Shown in pieces: positions 15,774 to 24,537 of a stretch of 28,542 nucleotides of DNA. Within the stretch, counting starts at the first letter, position 1, and the number at the start of each line of letters is the position of its first letter. The position numbers and the translations under genes are program-made. The stretch is from CAYOHP01 sp964403795 [NCBI: uncultured bacterium]. Its GTDB lineage: Bacteria; Muiribacteriota; UBA6191; CAZXTJ01. Location: positions 1-28,542 of the forward strand of contig CAYOHP010000087.1 of assembly GCA_964403795.1 (NCBI GenBank), given 5' to 3'. The notes under the pieces are model-generated. The model was not told where the DNA came from and did no database searches. It was given only the letters and a program-made list of their open reading frames with translations.

Positions 15774-18263
15774 ATGACCGGGCCCGAGGGGTTCCAGGAC
15801 GTCTTCCCCGAGGTCCTCCGCAGCCGGTACTCCCCCCTCTCGGTCCTGGGACAGGGAGCCCAGGCTTCGGTCTTCCGGGCCCGCCAGGCCAGCCTCGACC
15901 GGGAGGTCGTGGTGAAGGTGCTCCGGATCCGCGCCGGGGGTGACCCCAGAGCCCTCGAGCGGTTCGAGCAGGAAGCCCGGATCCTCACCCGGATCACCCA
16001 CCCCAACGTGGTCGAGCTGCTCGACTTCGGGACGGCGTCCGGGACGGCCTACATGGTCTATCCCTTCGAGCGGGGCCGGAGCCTCGCCACCCTGCTGGAC
16101 ACCCGGCGGGGGGACGGCCGGGCCCGGTTCTCGGTCACCGAGGCTGCGCCGCTGCTCGACCAGCTGCTCGCCGGGCTCGAGGCCGTGCACGAGGGCGGCG
16201 TGGTCCATCGCGATCTGAAGCCCTCGAACCTCTTCCTCACTTCCAGGGGCGTGGTCCGGATCCTCGACTTCGGCCTGGCCTCGGCCGGGGATGCAGGCCT
16301 GTCGCTCACCGGCGAGAACACGGTCGGCACGCCCCTCTACATGGCCCCGGAGCAGATCCAGGCCGAACCCGCCTCGCGGCAGGACGATCTCTATGCGGTG
16401 GGCTTGCTGGCCTACGAGCTGCTGGCCGGAGCCCACCCCTTCCGGGGAGACTCCATCGCGAAGGTGCTGGACCGCCAGCTCTTCGAGGTTCCCCCGTCGC
16501 TCGACGAAGTGGTGCCGGGGTTGCCGCCGAGCCTGGCTGCCTGGGTCCGCACCATGCTCTCGAAGAGCCGGTCCCATCGTCCGACCAGCGCCGCCGAGGC
16601 ACGCGCCGAGCTGCGGGCGGCGGCGCCCGAGGATTCGTCCCAGGTGCTCCCCCGGCACCTGTTGCCACCTCCCACCCGCCCCCAGACCGGGGCCGCTCGC
16701 TCGGGCCCGCGCCGGCTCGGCAGCCGGACGGTCCTGGCAGGGCTCGGCTGCCTGGTGGGTCTGGGCTTCGGAGGGTGGCTCCGGTTTCGCGGATCGGGGA
16801 TCGCCCCGTCCCGGGAGCCGGTCGCGGCACGCGACCGCGGCGGGCAATCCGCCGAACCCAGGCGAGCCCCTGATGGCGAGAGGAATCCCTGGCCTGGTCT
16901 CTCGGCCAGGATCGAAACGGAACTCATGGCCTGGCTGGATTCCCGATCCCAGGGGAGCGACTCCGGACCGGTCGAGGATCCCATGGCCGCCGGCCTGGGT
17001 TCGGCAGCTCTGGAGGGGCTGAGACCCGTCTGGGCCGACCTCGGCGATCCGGAATTCCTCGGCAGGCTGCCGGAGGCCGGATGGCGGGAACTCTCCCGGG
17101 CGGACGAGGCCTTCCGGAGCCTCGGTCTCTGTCCGCCCTTCGCCTTCCTGAAAGGGCTGGGGCCCTCCGAGGAACCTCTGGAGATCGGCAGGGAAGACTT
17201 CGAGGACGCGGGAAGGTTCGATCGCCTGCTGGAGGGGGTCGAGCAGGGACGTCAGGTGCGAGGCTGGCTCGCCACGGCCTTCCGCGAGGCGCGGAGCATC
17301 CGGCGGGAACTCGCCGGGGTGGAGCAGGACATCCTCACGTCGGCTTCGGGGGGGCGGACTCCATCGGCCATCGAGCTGCCTCCCACGGTCCGATCGATGC
17401 TCGCCACTTCCCGGAGCAACCGCACCCCGCGCTGGTACCCGGCCCTCTACGACTTCTCGGAGGCGCTCGGGATCCTGACCCCGCACACGCGGGCCCAGTG
17501 GGTCGAACGCATCGAGGTGGCCCATATCGCCTGGAGGCGCGCGCTCCTGGCCCTGGCCTACGCCACCGACGGGACCGTGGAGGAGACGGTGCTGGGGCTG
17601 GCACTGGCCTCGAACCTGGCGGTCCGCCCCGCGCTCGGCCTGGCCGCAGCAGGGCCCTTCCTCTTCCTTCCCTCCGAGGATCTGGCCCCGGGGAGTCCCC
17701 GCACCCCTGTCGGGTGGTTCCTCCGCCTGGGTCTCGAGGTCGACCTGGCCTCCCTGAGGAGCCTGGTGTCCCTGGGCCGGTTGGAGCCCATGGAGCGGAC
17801 CATGGCTCTGGGCCTGCGGATCCTGGCTTCCCGTCCGAAGGACCCGCGGGCACAGGAACTCCGGACCCATACCGCGGTCATGGTCGGCATGAGAGCCACG
17901 GACTCCCGCCGGGAAGTCGAAGCCCTGGGCTGGGTCGGCCGGATCATGGCGGCGACCCGGGGTCTCGACGACGGGGAACGGGAGAACCTGATCCGTGCCT
18001 TCCTCACCGCACTCGCCTATTGGGGACGGGAGCCGGCCAACCCCCGGTACCGGTCCCTGGAGGACCGACGCGAGGAACTGGTGGAAGTCCTCCGGATCGA
18101 AATCCCCACCTTCGCCGAGGAGGTCCGGCGGGACTGGCCGGCGCTCCGTGGCATCCGTCCGGAGGAAGGGACCTCCCCGCCCCCGGCCGGGACCCCGGAG
18201 GCGCCTGCTCCAGGTCAGGGGCCCGGGCCGCAGGTGCCGGTGACCGCCGACACCGAGCGGTAG
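15774..18263 (+). CDS. Transmembrane Ser/Thr protein kinase with C-terminal helical region
   Basis: The product has 829 residues from the ATG at 15774; a GTG at 15726 would add 16 residues, and neither start has a good ribosome site. The kinase domain spans about 20-285: glycine loop GQGAQASV (27-34), Lys48 in VVVK, H145-R-D147-L-K-P-S-N, D165-F-G and A191-P-E, all complete. A Pro-rich linker is followed by a membrane segment at about 318-336. The 490 residues beyond it are mostly helical with no motif I recognise, and end in a Pro/Gly-rich tail. It follows the coiled-coil gene by 87 bp on the same strand, so the two may be co-transcribed. Its 3' end overlaps the convergent RING-like gene by 49 bp. 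The outer region differs from that of the kinase at 10036-12222, so the two probably sense different signals. Confidence 0.9.
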   Translation: MTGPEGFQDVFPEVLRSRYSPLSVLGQGAQASVFRARQASLDREVVVKVLRIRAGGDPRALERFEQEARILTRITHPNVVELLDFGTASGTAYMVYPFERGRSLATLLDTRRGDGRARFSVTEAAPLLDQLLAGLEAVHEGGVVHRDLKPSNLFLTSRGVVRILDFGLASAGDAGLSLTGENTVGTPLYMAPEQIQAEPASRQDDLYAVGLLAYELLAGAHPFRGDSIAKVLDRQLFEVPPSLDEVVPGLPPSLAAWVRTMLSKSRSHRPTSAAEARAELRAAAPEDSSQVLPRHLLPPPTRPQTGAARSGPRRLGSRTVLAGLGCLVGLGFGGWLRFRGSGIAPSREPVAARDRGGQSAEPRRAPDGERNPWPGLSARIETELMAWLDSRSQGSDSGPVEDPMAAGLGSAALEGLRPVWADLGDPEFLGRLPEAGWRELSRADEAFRSLGLCPPFAFLKGLGPSEEPLEIGREDFEDAGRFDRLLEGVEQGRQVRGWLATAFREARSIRRELAGVEQDILTSASGGRTPSAIELPPTVRSMLATSRSNRTPRWYPALYDFSEALGILTPHTRAQWVERIEVAHIAWRRALLALAYATDGTVEETVLGLALASNLAVRPALGLAAAGPFLFLPSEDLAPGSPRTPVGWFLRLGLEVDLASLRSLVSLGRLEPMERTMALGLRILASRPKDPRAQELRTHTAVMVGMRATDSRREVEALGWVGRIMAATRGLDDGERENLIRAFLTALAYWGREPANPRYRSLEDRREELVEVLRIEIPTFAEEVRRDWPALRGIRPEEGTSPPPAGTPEAPAPGQGPGPQVPVTADTER

Positions 18264-20398
18264 CTTTCCTCGTCCACGTCGCAGCTGGAGCCCTCGAGGA
18301 CCAGCCCTCCGGGAGCGTCCAGATCGACCCGCGGCTCGACCTCGAGTTCGCCGGAGGCCGCCAGCCTGAGTCGGGTGGCGGAGACCACCGTCCCCGTCTC
18401 GATCTCGAGCTTGCCCGATCCGCCCGGGCCCTGGGTGGTGAGCGCTGCCTCGCCCCCTGCCCGGATCGTGACGTTCTCGCCGATCTGGATTGCGGCTCCG
18501 GTCAGTTCGACCCTCCGTCCCGAGACCCGGGCTCCACCCCCGACCCGCAGTTCCCCGGCCGGGGCCCGGAGCACCAGGGCGGTTTCGGCGGCGATCACCG
18601 AGGTTCCCTCCAGTCGGAGCCCCCGTCCCGCGACCAGGAGCAGGCGCCCGGCCAGGATGGAGCTCCGTTCGGTGATCGTCACCCGGCACGGGGTCTCGAC
18701 CTCCACCACCTCGGCCCGGAGCGAGAAGCCGATCTCCAGGTGTTCCGCGAGCCGGGGGGAGTCCCGGAGCCGGGCCAGGTAGCGGGCCAGCTCGGCAGGG
18801 CTGCCCGCCAGGTAGACACCCTCGCAGAAGGCCGCGGGAGCCTCACCCGATCCGGCGCGCCCGATCGCGATCACGGCCTCGCCGGCGATCCATGCGTCGC
18901 CGCCTTCGGCGAGGAGACGACCCGCCCCGCCGCCCGGCGTGGCGAGGAGGAGGGCGGCCAGGAGCAGGGCGCCGATCGGAGTGGCGCGGCGCTGCCCGCA
19001 CGCATAGGTCGTGCAGACCCCGGCCTCCCTCCAGCACTCGCCATGGTGGAGTGCCTCGCAGCCGTTGCATGCGACCGTCCCGGCTTCCGTCACGGGACTC
19101 CCGCAGTAGGGGCAGGAGACGTCTCCGGCTCCCAGGCGAGCCACCAGCTCGGTCCGACGCGAGGGAGGCAGGGCGGGGGCCTCGGGACGGATCCCGGGAA
19201 GGGCCGCAGGGGCCTTCCCGGCGAGCGCGGGCAGGGCCAGTCCGGCCACCGTGGTGAAGACGACCGGAGCCACCCAGAGGAGCGACGTCGGGGGCGGCAG
19301 GTTGCCGACGAGATCGAGGAGAATTCCGGCCATCAGGAGCGGGAGTGCGAGGACCGCGCAGAGGCCGGAGGCCGTCCAGCCTCCCAGGAACAGGTGCATC
19401 GGGGGGTCCGGGAAGGTGGAGCGAGGGGTCGGGGGACGCAGGCCCGGCAGTTCCAGGGCCCGGGTGACTGCATGGACCAATCCGGCGACGACGGGAGAGG
19501 TGAAGAAGCAGATCACGGACGCCGCCACCGCCAGGCAAGCTCCCTGGAACCAGGGATTGGCGTTGGCATACAAGAGGACCGTTTCCAGCACCGGAAGCCC
19601 GATGGCCAGCGCCGGGAAGGCCATGATCACCGCGCATCCCAGGCCGCCCACGACTCCGCCGGCGGCGTCCTCGGTGTCCATGGCCGCCTGGTACGGGGCA
19701 TTCGGCTTGGCCTCGGGCGGGTGGTCCGGATGGGCGACCACCTCCTCGAAGAAGGTCTCCGACTCGAGGACCCGGCTTCCCTTCTGGCGGACCGGTCCCG
19801 GGCTCCCGGCGGGAACGCGGGTGAGGCGGATCCGGTTGCCCTCCCACTCGAGCTTGGGGTACTGCCCCCGAACCCCGGGGACATACCCGGCACCCAGGTG
19901 ACGGGCCAGCGCCTCGGCGGTGGCGGCCGCGGCCGCATCGCTGCCCAGGGTCGGCGCCAGTCGCAGCGCCCGCCCGTCGGCCAGCACCAGGACCAGATCC
20001 CGGTCCTGGGTCTCGCGGGGGCCGGGAGGCGTGGGACGCGGCATCCGGATCGTGACCAGGTCGACGTCTTCGAAGCGGGCGATCGCCACCTCCCGCCGGA
20101 ACAACCAGGCGAAACGCTGGACCAGCACCAGGCGCCGTCCCGGGTTGTCGAGCTCGATCCACACCGAGACCAGGGCGCGCAGCGCTCCGCACACCGCCGC
20201 CAGGGCCAGGGCTGCGGCCACGACCCAGCCCATGGCGTGACCTTCCGCCACGAACCGGGGGAGGAAACCTGCGGCCGCCCCGGCCATGAAGAGCATCCCG
20301 CACCCGGTCATCGAGAGGTCGGTCTCGAGCGGGCTGTCGACCTCGATCGCGGTCCGGGCCCGGGAGAGGGCGAGGACCGACCTCTCGGTCACCGGCAC
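18215..20398 (-). CDS. Multi-domain membrane protein: PH-like segment, prokaryotic RING-like finger, predicted beta-solenoid
   Basis: The product has 727 residues with a GTG start. Membrane segments are likely near 32-50, 57-80, 252-275, 285-308, 338-360, 372-394 and 474-490. Residues 80-175, between segments 2 and 3, look like a bacterial PH-type beta domain: strands around WIELDNPGRRLVLVQRF, then VAIARFEDVDLVTIRM, DLVLVLADGRALRLAP and a final helix. Residues 429-467 form a Cys/His finger: C429-x2-C432, C444-x2-C447, H451/H452, C455-W, C462, C467. This is the spacing and CW/GxC ending of prokaryotic RING-like fingers. After the last membrane segment, residues about 565-705 form a run of short V-x-V/L-x-L strands, each about 10 residues, as in right-handed beta-helices. 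No enzymatic site is visible. Scaffold or envelope-organising roles are possible. It converges with a Ser/Thr kinase gene; PH/RING/solenoid together is an architecture I do not know. Confidence 0.8.
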   Translation of the reverse strand: MPVTERSVLALSRARTAIEVDSPLETDLSMTGCGMLFMAGAAAGFLPRFVAEGHAMGWVVAAALALAAVCGALRALVSVWIELDNPGRRLVLVQRFAWLFRREVAIARFEDVDLVTIRMPRPTPPGPRETQDRDLVLVLADGRALRLAPTLGSDAAAAATAEALARHLGAGYVPGVRGQYPKLEWEGNRIRLTRVPAGSPGPVRQKGSRVLESETFFEEVVAHPDHPPEAKPNAPYQAAMDTEDAAGGVVGGLGCAVIMAFPALAIGLPVLETVLLYANANPWFQGACLAVAASVICFFTSPVVAGLVHAVTRALELPGLRPPTPRSTFPDPPMHLFLGGWTASGLCAVLALPLLMAGILLDLVGNLPPPTSLLWVAPVVFTTVAGLALPALAGKAPAALPGIRPEAPALPPSRRTELVARLGAGDVSCPYCGSPVTEAGTVACNGCEALHHGECWREAGVCTTYACGQRRATPIGALLLAALLLATPGGGAGRLLAEGGDAWIAGEAVIAIGRAGSGEAPAAFCEGVYLAGSPAELARYLARLRDSPRLAEHLEIGFSLRAEVVEVETPCRVTITERSSILAGRLLLVAGRGLRLEGTSVIAAETALVLRAPAGELRVGGGARVSGRRVELTGAAIQIGENVTIRAGGEAALTTQGPGGSGKLEIETGTVVSATRLRLAASGELEVEPRVDLDAPGGLVLEGSSCDVDEESYRSVSAVTGTCGPGP

Positions 20399-20614
20399 CG
20401 GGGCAGTCGTCTCGGGATCCGTGGCGGTTCCTCCCGTTCCCAGTGTCTCACGCGTCCCGGATTCTCCGTCTCACGGCTGGCCTCGGGATCCGCCGCGCTC
20501 GGCTCCCAGGCTCCCGGAGCGACGCCCCGCCCGGTCCGCCGCTGGCATCGATCCTGCTAACCCCGCCAGCCACCCGGCCCCGTCGGCCGATCGTTTTCGA
20601 TCCCAGGAGTTCCC
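20399..20614. other. Divergent intergenic region between RING-like membrane protein and phosphatase
   Basis: These 216 bases separate two divergent genes and must hold the promoters of both. Only the Shine-Dalgarno of the phosphatase gene is clear. Reading frames crossing this stretch are shadows. I found no convincing inverted repeat or operator. Confidence 0.4.
20605..20609 (+). promoter_or_regulatory. Shine-Dalgarno AGGAG deciding the GTG start at 20615
   Basis: AGGAG lies five bases before the GTG at 20615, which is followed directly by a good signal peptide. This supports a GTG start for the phosphatase. Confidence 0.8.
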
Positions 20615-22402
20615 GTGCCCACCCCGACCACCTTCCGATCCCGCCTCCTCCGGCGGCTCCTCCTTCTCTCCCTCCTCGCCGCCCCCGTCCCGGCGCAGCC
20701 CGCGGCCGGGGACCGCCCCGAGTCCTACGGGCTGGTGCTGGTCGTCGACGGTGCCAAGGGCGACGTCTGGCGCCGCAAGATGGAGGCCGGGGAACTTCCC
20801 GAGACCCGCCGCCTCTTCCTCGACCAGGGCCTCTGGGTCGACCAGGTGACCTCGCCCTTCCCGACCATCACCGGGGCCGGGATGCCGAGCGTGCTCACCG
20901 GCAACCTCCCGAGTCGCCACGGCATCCCGTCGCTCTACTTCTTCGAGCGCAAGACCCGGCAGTACCCGGTGCTCTACGTGGCGCTCGAAGCCCTCGACTG
21001 GAATCGCTGGCTCTCGCCGGACGTCCAGACCATCTGGGAACACTTCCCGGGTCCCGACGACGCCCTGGCCATGGGCCCGGCGCTCACCCGGGGAGCCGAC
21101 AAGCACTTCTCGATCCTCTGGAACCTCGGCTACAAGGCAATCGAGATCCGCTCCATGCTCGAGCTGAAGAAGCGGCAGCTGAAGCGCTTCTTCTTCGGTG
21201 GGCCCCCGGCCCGGATCACCGTGCTCTACAACGGCTGGTTCGATCACATGGAGCATGTGCACGGGGTCGAGGGGCCGAAGATGGACGCCCACTACCGGGC
21301 CATCGACCACCTGCTCGGCGAGGCGGTCCGCACCTTCGAAGCCGTGGTCGCGACCCGGGAGCGAGAGCTGGGTCGGCCGGTCGAGAAGTTCGTGACCCTG
21401 GTCTCCGACCACGGCCACCAGGAGGTCCGCGAGGTCCTCTCGATCGACAAGTGGGTACGCGAGAAGAAGGGCGCCCGGGTCATGGACAAGATCTGGACCC
21501 AGCTCTTCGGGCAGAAGGTCCAGGGTCGCCTGCCCGACGACCTCGAGGATCGCGAAGTGGTCCTGGCCGCCGGCGAAGGCCATGCCCTGCTCTACTTCCC
21601 GACCCCGGTCGTCGATCCCACCGGGGCCAGGGTCGAGCGCCTGGAGTGGTCGCGTCGGCCCACCCTGGGAGAGCTCCGCGACTATCCCTTCCGGGACACC
21701 CGGCTCGATCTGGTGGCCGAGGCGGTCCAGACCCCGGCGGTGTCCTTCGCACTAGCCAAGGACCGTTCCAGCGGCAAGGTTCACGTCGTCTCCCGGGGCG
21801 GCGAAGCCACCCTGGAGCGGCGCGGCGACCTGCCCACCCGGGCCGACTACCGCTACACCGTGGTCGCCGGCGGGGATCCCCTGGGCTTCGATGCCCATCC
21901 CGGTACCCGGCCGCTCCTCGACGGGGAGTTCCATCCCGCCGATGCCTGGTTCCAGGCGACCCTCGAGACCGACTACCCCGACGCCGCGGTCCAGCTCTAC
22001 CAGGCCTTCGACGTGGAGGACCGGGCTCCCGACCTCTACCTGTCGGCGGCGCCGTACGTCTCGATCGGCGATCTGGTGGACGGCGAGAAATCCGCCAGCA
22101 AGCACGGAGGGCTCACCCGGGACGAATCCTGGGCGACTCTCGCCTTCCACGGCACCGGCATCACCCGGGGAAGGCTGCCCGCCGCCCGCAACGTCGACAT
22201 GGTGCCGACCATGCTCGATCTGCTCGGGGTGGGGTTCGACCCGGACTCCAAGGATGGTCGCGTCCTCCCGGTCCGTGGCCCCGCCAGGCCGGTGCTCCCC
22301 GTGGTCCGGGCCGACGGCCCTACCGCCCGACAGGTGCCGGTGGTCCGTCGGGTCGGGCGGACGCACCCCACCGGACTCCTGGGCCTCGACGGCACCGAAT
22401 GA
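20615..22402 (+). CDS. Secreted alkaline-phosphatase-superfamily phosphodiesterase/pyrophosphatase (NPP-like)
   Basis: This 595-residue exported enzyme has a Sec signal peptide ending near VPA/QPA (25-31). The two-zinc active site of the type I phosphodiesterase/nucleotide pyrophosphatase family can be traced: metal Asp45 in VLVVDGAKGD, nucleophile Thr86 in FPTITGAGMPSVLTG, Asp210 and His214 in DHMEHVHG, Asp265-His266 in SDHGH, and His497 in KHGG. All expected metal ligands are therefore present. The family hydrolyses phosphodiesters or phosphomonoesters of nucleotides, lipids or head groups; the substrate here is unknown. Insertions around 110-200 and 280-480 make it longer than bare NPP domains. 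It is followed by a 56-bp gap and a small secreted protein on the same strand. Confidence 0.88.
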   Translation: MPTPTTFRSRLLRRLLLLSLLAAPVPAQPAAGDRPESYGLVLVVDGAKGDVWRRKMEAGELPETRRLFLDQGLWVDQVTSPFPTITGAGMPSVLTGNLPSRHGIPSLYFFERKTRQYPVLYVALEALDWNRWLSPDVQTIWEHFPGPDDALAMGPALTRGADKHFSILWNLGYKAIEIRSMLELKKRQLKRFFFGGPPARITVLYNGWFDHMEHVHGVEGPKMDAHYRAIDHLLGEAVRTFEAVVATRERELGRPVEKFVTLVSDHGHQEVREVLSIDKWVREKKGARVMDKIWTQLFGQKVQGRLPDDLEDREVVLAAGEGHALLYFPTPVVDPTGARVERLEWSRRPTLGELRDYPFRDTRLDLVAEAVQTPAVSFALAKDRSSGKVHVVSRGGEATLERRGDLPTRADYRYTVVAGGDPLGFDAHPGTRPLLDGEFHPADAWFQATLETDYPDAAVQLYQAFDVEDRAPDLYLSAAPYVSIGDLVDGEKSASKHGGLTRDESWATLAFHGTGITRGRLPAARNVDMVPTMLDLLGVGFDPDSKDGRVLPVRGPARPVLPVVRADGPTARQVPVVRRVGRTHPTGLLGLDGTE

Positions 22403-22437
22403 ACCGCCTCGCTCCCCCCGTCGGGACCCGGATCCGG

Positions 22438-22443
22438 TAGGCT
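22438..22443 (+). promoter_or_regulatory. Possible -10 hexamer (TAGGCT) before the small secreted protein gene
   Basis: TAGGCT lies 15 bases before the ATG at 22459, with GGAGG at 22450-22454 between them. This arrangement would give a very short leader carrying only the ribosome site. No -35 element is evident. Confidence 0.3.
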
Positions 22444-22458
22444 CGGGACGGAGGTCCC

Positions 22459-23196
22459 ATGATTCTGCAGCTCGCCCGCAAGGGGCTCACCAGCGACGGG
22501 CTCCGCCTGCGCGGCTCCCCCTGGCGGAGCCAGGGTGTGCCCCAGCTGCTGGTCCGCAGCCTTGCCTTCGTGGTCGCCCTGGTCCTGCCGACTGCCGCCT
22601 CGGCCGTCCCGCCCCGCACCCTGGATGCGGCCGGCCTGCGCCTCCGGCTCCCGCATGGCTGGCAGCCCCGGGACTCGACCTCGCCGATGCGGGCTGCCGA
22701 ACTGGTGGTGCCGGCACCTGCCGGCAACTCCGGGGGAGAGGCGGGGCGGTCGGCCCGCTCCGGCGAAGCCGAGCTGGTGGTCTTCCACTTCGGCCCCGGC
22801 CAGGGTGGGGACTTCGAGGCCAACGCGGCGCGCTGGCTCGGGCAGCTCGAGCGGGACCCCGGGACCGAACCGGAGCGGGGAGAGCTGGCGAGCGTGGGCG
22901 AGCTCCGGATCCGCTGGATCGAGGCGGCCGGGACGCTCCTGCCTTCCCGCATGGGTCCCGGTCCCAAGGAGAGGCAACCCGGATCCCGTCTGGTGGGCGC
23001 CATGCTCGAGGGGACCGGAGGGCCGTGGTTCCTGAAGCTGACCGGACCGGGCGCCACTGTGGCGGCGGTGCGGGACGACTTCCGCATGATGCTCCGTTCC
23101 GCCGAGACCACCGGGCTCCTGGCCCCCCCGTTGCCCGCCGCAGCGGGCCCCGACAACCCAAGGGAACCGGCCGCACCTCCGGCCTCCCGTCACTGA
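22459..23196 (+). CDS. Small secreted protein of unknown function
   Basis: The product has 245 residues. The ATG at 22459 has GGAGG four bases upstream. A long basic N-terminus (about 30 residues) comes before the hydrophobic core 31-47 and a likely cleavage after SASA-type residues at 46-49. The mature part has the features LPHGW, SPMRAAELVVP, ELVVFHFGPGQGGDFEANAARWLGQLE and a late FLKLTGPGATVAAVRDDFRMML. I recall this layout (a GW, then SPMR, then a FGxGQGG plus RW segment) from uncharacterised exported proteins of Planctomycetes and Myxobacteria; the function is unknown. It ends in a disordered Pro/Ala tail. It sits between the phosphatase and hisS. Confidence 0.75.
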   Translation: MILQLARKGLTSDGLRLRGSPWRSQGVPQLLVRSLAFVVALVLPTAASAVPPRTLDAAGLRLRLPHGWQPRDSTSPMRAAELVVPAPAGNSGGEAGRSARSGEAELVVFHFGPGQGGDFEANAARWLGQLERDPGTEPERGELASVGELRIRWIEAAGTLLPSRMGPGPKERQPGSRLVGAMLEGTGGPWFLKLTGPGATVAAVRDDFRMMLRSAETTGLLAPPLPAAAGPDNPREPAAPPASRH

Positions 23197-23239
23197 TCCC
23201 GGGAGGCCGCGCCGGCTGGAAACCCCGGGGGGGAACCGC

Positions 23240-23245
23240 TACCGT
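23240..23245 (+). promoter_or_regulatory. Putative -10 element (TACCGT) of a leaderless hisS transcript
   Basis: TACCGT ends eight bases before the hisS ATG at 23254, and there is no Shine-Dalgarno sequence in between. This is the TAnnnT-to-start spacing also seen before the HAD gene, the 10036-12222 kinase gene and the gene at the right edge. Confidence 0.45.
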
Positions 23246-23253
23246 GGATCCCC

Positions 23254-24537
23254 ATGGCCAAGGAAACGCTTTCCGCCCCGCGCGGCACCAACGACTTCAC
23301 CCCGCCCCAGAGCGAGCGACTCGAGCGCATCGAGGAGATCGCCGGGGAGGTGTTCCGGCTCTTCGGGTTCCGGCCCATCCGCACCCCGATCTTCGAGCAC
23401 ACCGAGCTCTTCTCGCGGAACCTGGGCGAGACCACCGACGTGGTGATGAAGGAGATGTACACCTTCGCCGACCGCAAGGGTCGGTCGCTCACCCTGCGTC
23501 CCGAAGGCACCGCTTCGGTGGTACGCGCCCTGGTCCAGCACCCGTTGCTCCAGCATGGGCATGACCGGCTCTACTACGCAGGTCCCATGTTCCGCTACGA
23601 GCGGCCCCAGGCGGGACGCTACCGGCAGCACCACCAGGTCGGGGTCGAGGCTTTCGGGGACCCGACCCCCGAGCTCGACGTCGAGGTCATCGCCTGCTTC
23701 GTGGAGCTGCTGAGGCGCTTGCGCTTCCCCGAGCTCGAGGTCCGCCTGAACAGCGTGGGGGTGCCGGAGAGCCGGGCCCGTTACGGGGAGACGCTCCGGG
23801 CCAAGCTCTCCGAGCGGAGCGGGGAGCTCTGCCCCGATTGCCGCCAGCGCCTGGAGCGCAATCCCATGCGGATCCTCGACTGCAAGGTCCCGACCTGCCG
23901 CGCCATGCTCGCCGACCTCCCGGCCTTCGTCGACCAGCTCGACGGCGCCGACCGGGACCACTTCGAGGCGGTCCGGCGCGGCCTCGACGCCCTGGGCATC
24001 GCCTATCGGGTCGATCCCTTCCTGGTGCGGGGCTTCGACTACTACACCCGGACCGCCTTCGAGGTGGTGACCCATCATCTCGGGTCGAACGACGCGGTGG
24101 GCGGGGGAGGACGCTACGACCTCCTGGTCCAGGAGCTCGGGGGTCCCGCCACCCCGGGCATCGGGTTCGCGAGCGGCGTGGAGCGGCTCATGCTGGTGCT
24201 CGAGAAGTTCGGCCTCGAGCCCCCCGCCCGGCCCGGTCCACCGCTCGTCTACCTGACCTTCGCCGATGACCGAGGCCACGCCGCGGCCGCCGGGCTGGCC
24301 GCCCGCCTGCGGGCCGCCGATCTGCCGGTAAGGGTCCACCATGGCAGCGCCAAGCTCGGCAAGCAGCTCCAGGCCGCCGATCGGGTCAAGGCGCGCTTCG
24401 CGGTCGTGCTCGGTGCCCGGGAACTCGACCGGGGTGTGGTCCAGGTGAAGGACCTGGCCTCCGGCGAGAAGCACGAGGTGGCCCCGGACGGACTCGCAGC
24501 CTGGGTCCGGGCTGCCGCCTCCGGGGGCGCGCCGTGA
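23254..24537 (+). CDS. hisS: Histidyl-tRNA synthetase
   Basis: This is a 427-residue class II synthetase that attaches histidine to tRNA-His in the cytoplasm. Visible motifs are: N-terminal APRGTNDF (8-15), TLRPEGTA with E84 (80-87), motif 2 MFRYERPQAGRYRQHHQ (112-128), the histidine motif RGFDYYT (259-265) and motif 3 GIGFASGVER (302-311). The C-terminal anticodon-binding domain spans about 330-427 and ends in a usual way. The four Cys 193, 196, 210 and 215 match a Cys set found in many bacterial HisRS. The length is normal. Its TGA overlaps the GTG of aspS (GTGA at 24534-24537), so the two are translationally coupled. Confidence is high. Confidence 0.97.
   Translation: MAKETLSAPRGTNDFTPPQSERLERIEEIAGEVFRLFGFRPIRTPIFEHTELFSRNLGETTDVVMKEMYTFADRKGRSLTLRPEGTASVVRALVQHPLLQHGHDRLYYAGPMFRYERPQAGRYRQHHQVGVEAFGDPTPELDVEVIACFVELLRRLRFPELEVRLNSVGVPESRARYGETLRAKLSERSGELCPDCRQRLERNPMRILDCKVPTCRAMLADLPAFVDQLDGADRDHFEAVRRGLDALGIAYRVDPFLVRGFDYYTRTAFEVVTHHLGSNDAVGGGGRYDLLVQELGGPATPGIGFASGVERLMLVLEKFGLEPPARPGPPLVYLTFADDRGHAAAAGLAARLRAADLPVRVHHGSAKLGKQLQAADRVKARFAVVLGARELDRGVVQVKDLASGEKHEVAPDGLAAWVRAAASGGAP

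Noticed and set aside
12219-18689. A 2156-codon open frame on the - strand
   Set aside because: It runs antisense to the coiled-coil and kinase genes, is Gly/Pro/Arg/Glu-rich without domains, and results from high GC in third codon positions.
17081-20560. A 1159-codon open frame on the + strand
   Set aside because: It crosses the kinase end and runs antisense to the RING-like gene; composition is low-complexity and there is no motif.
20443-22440. A 665-codon + strand frame over the phosphatase gene
   Set aside because: It is a shifted-frame shadow; the phosphatase frame has the metal-binding motifs and signal peptide.
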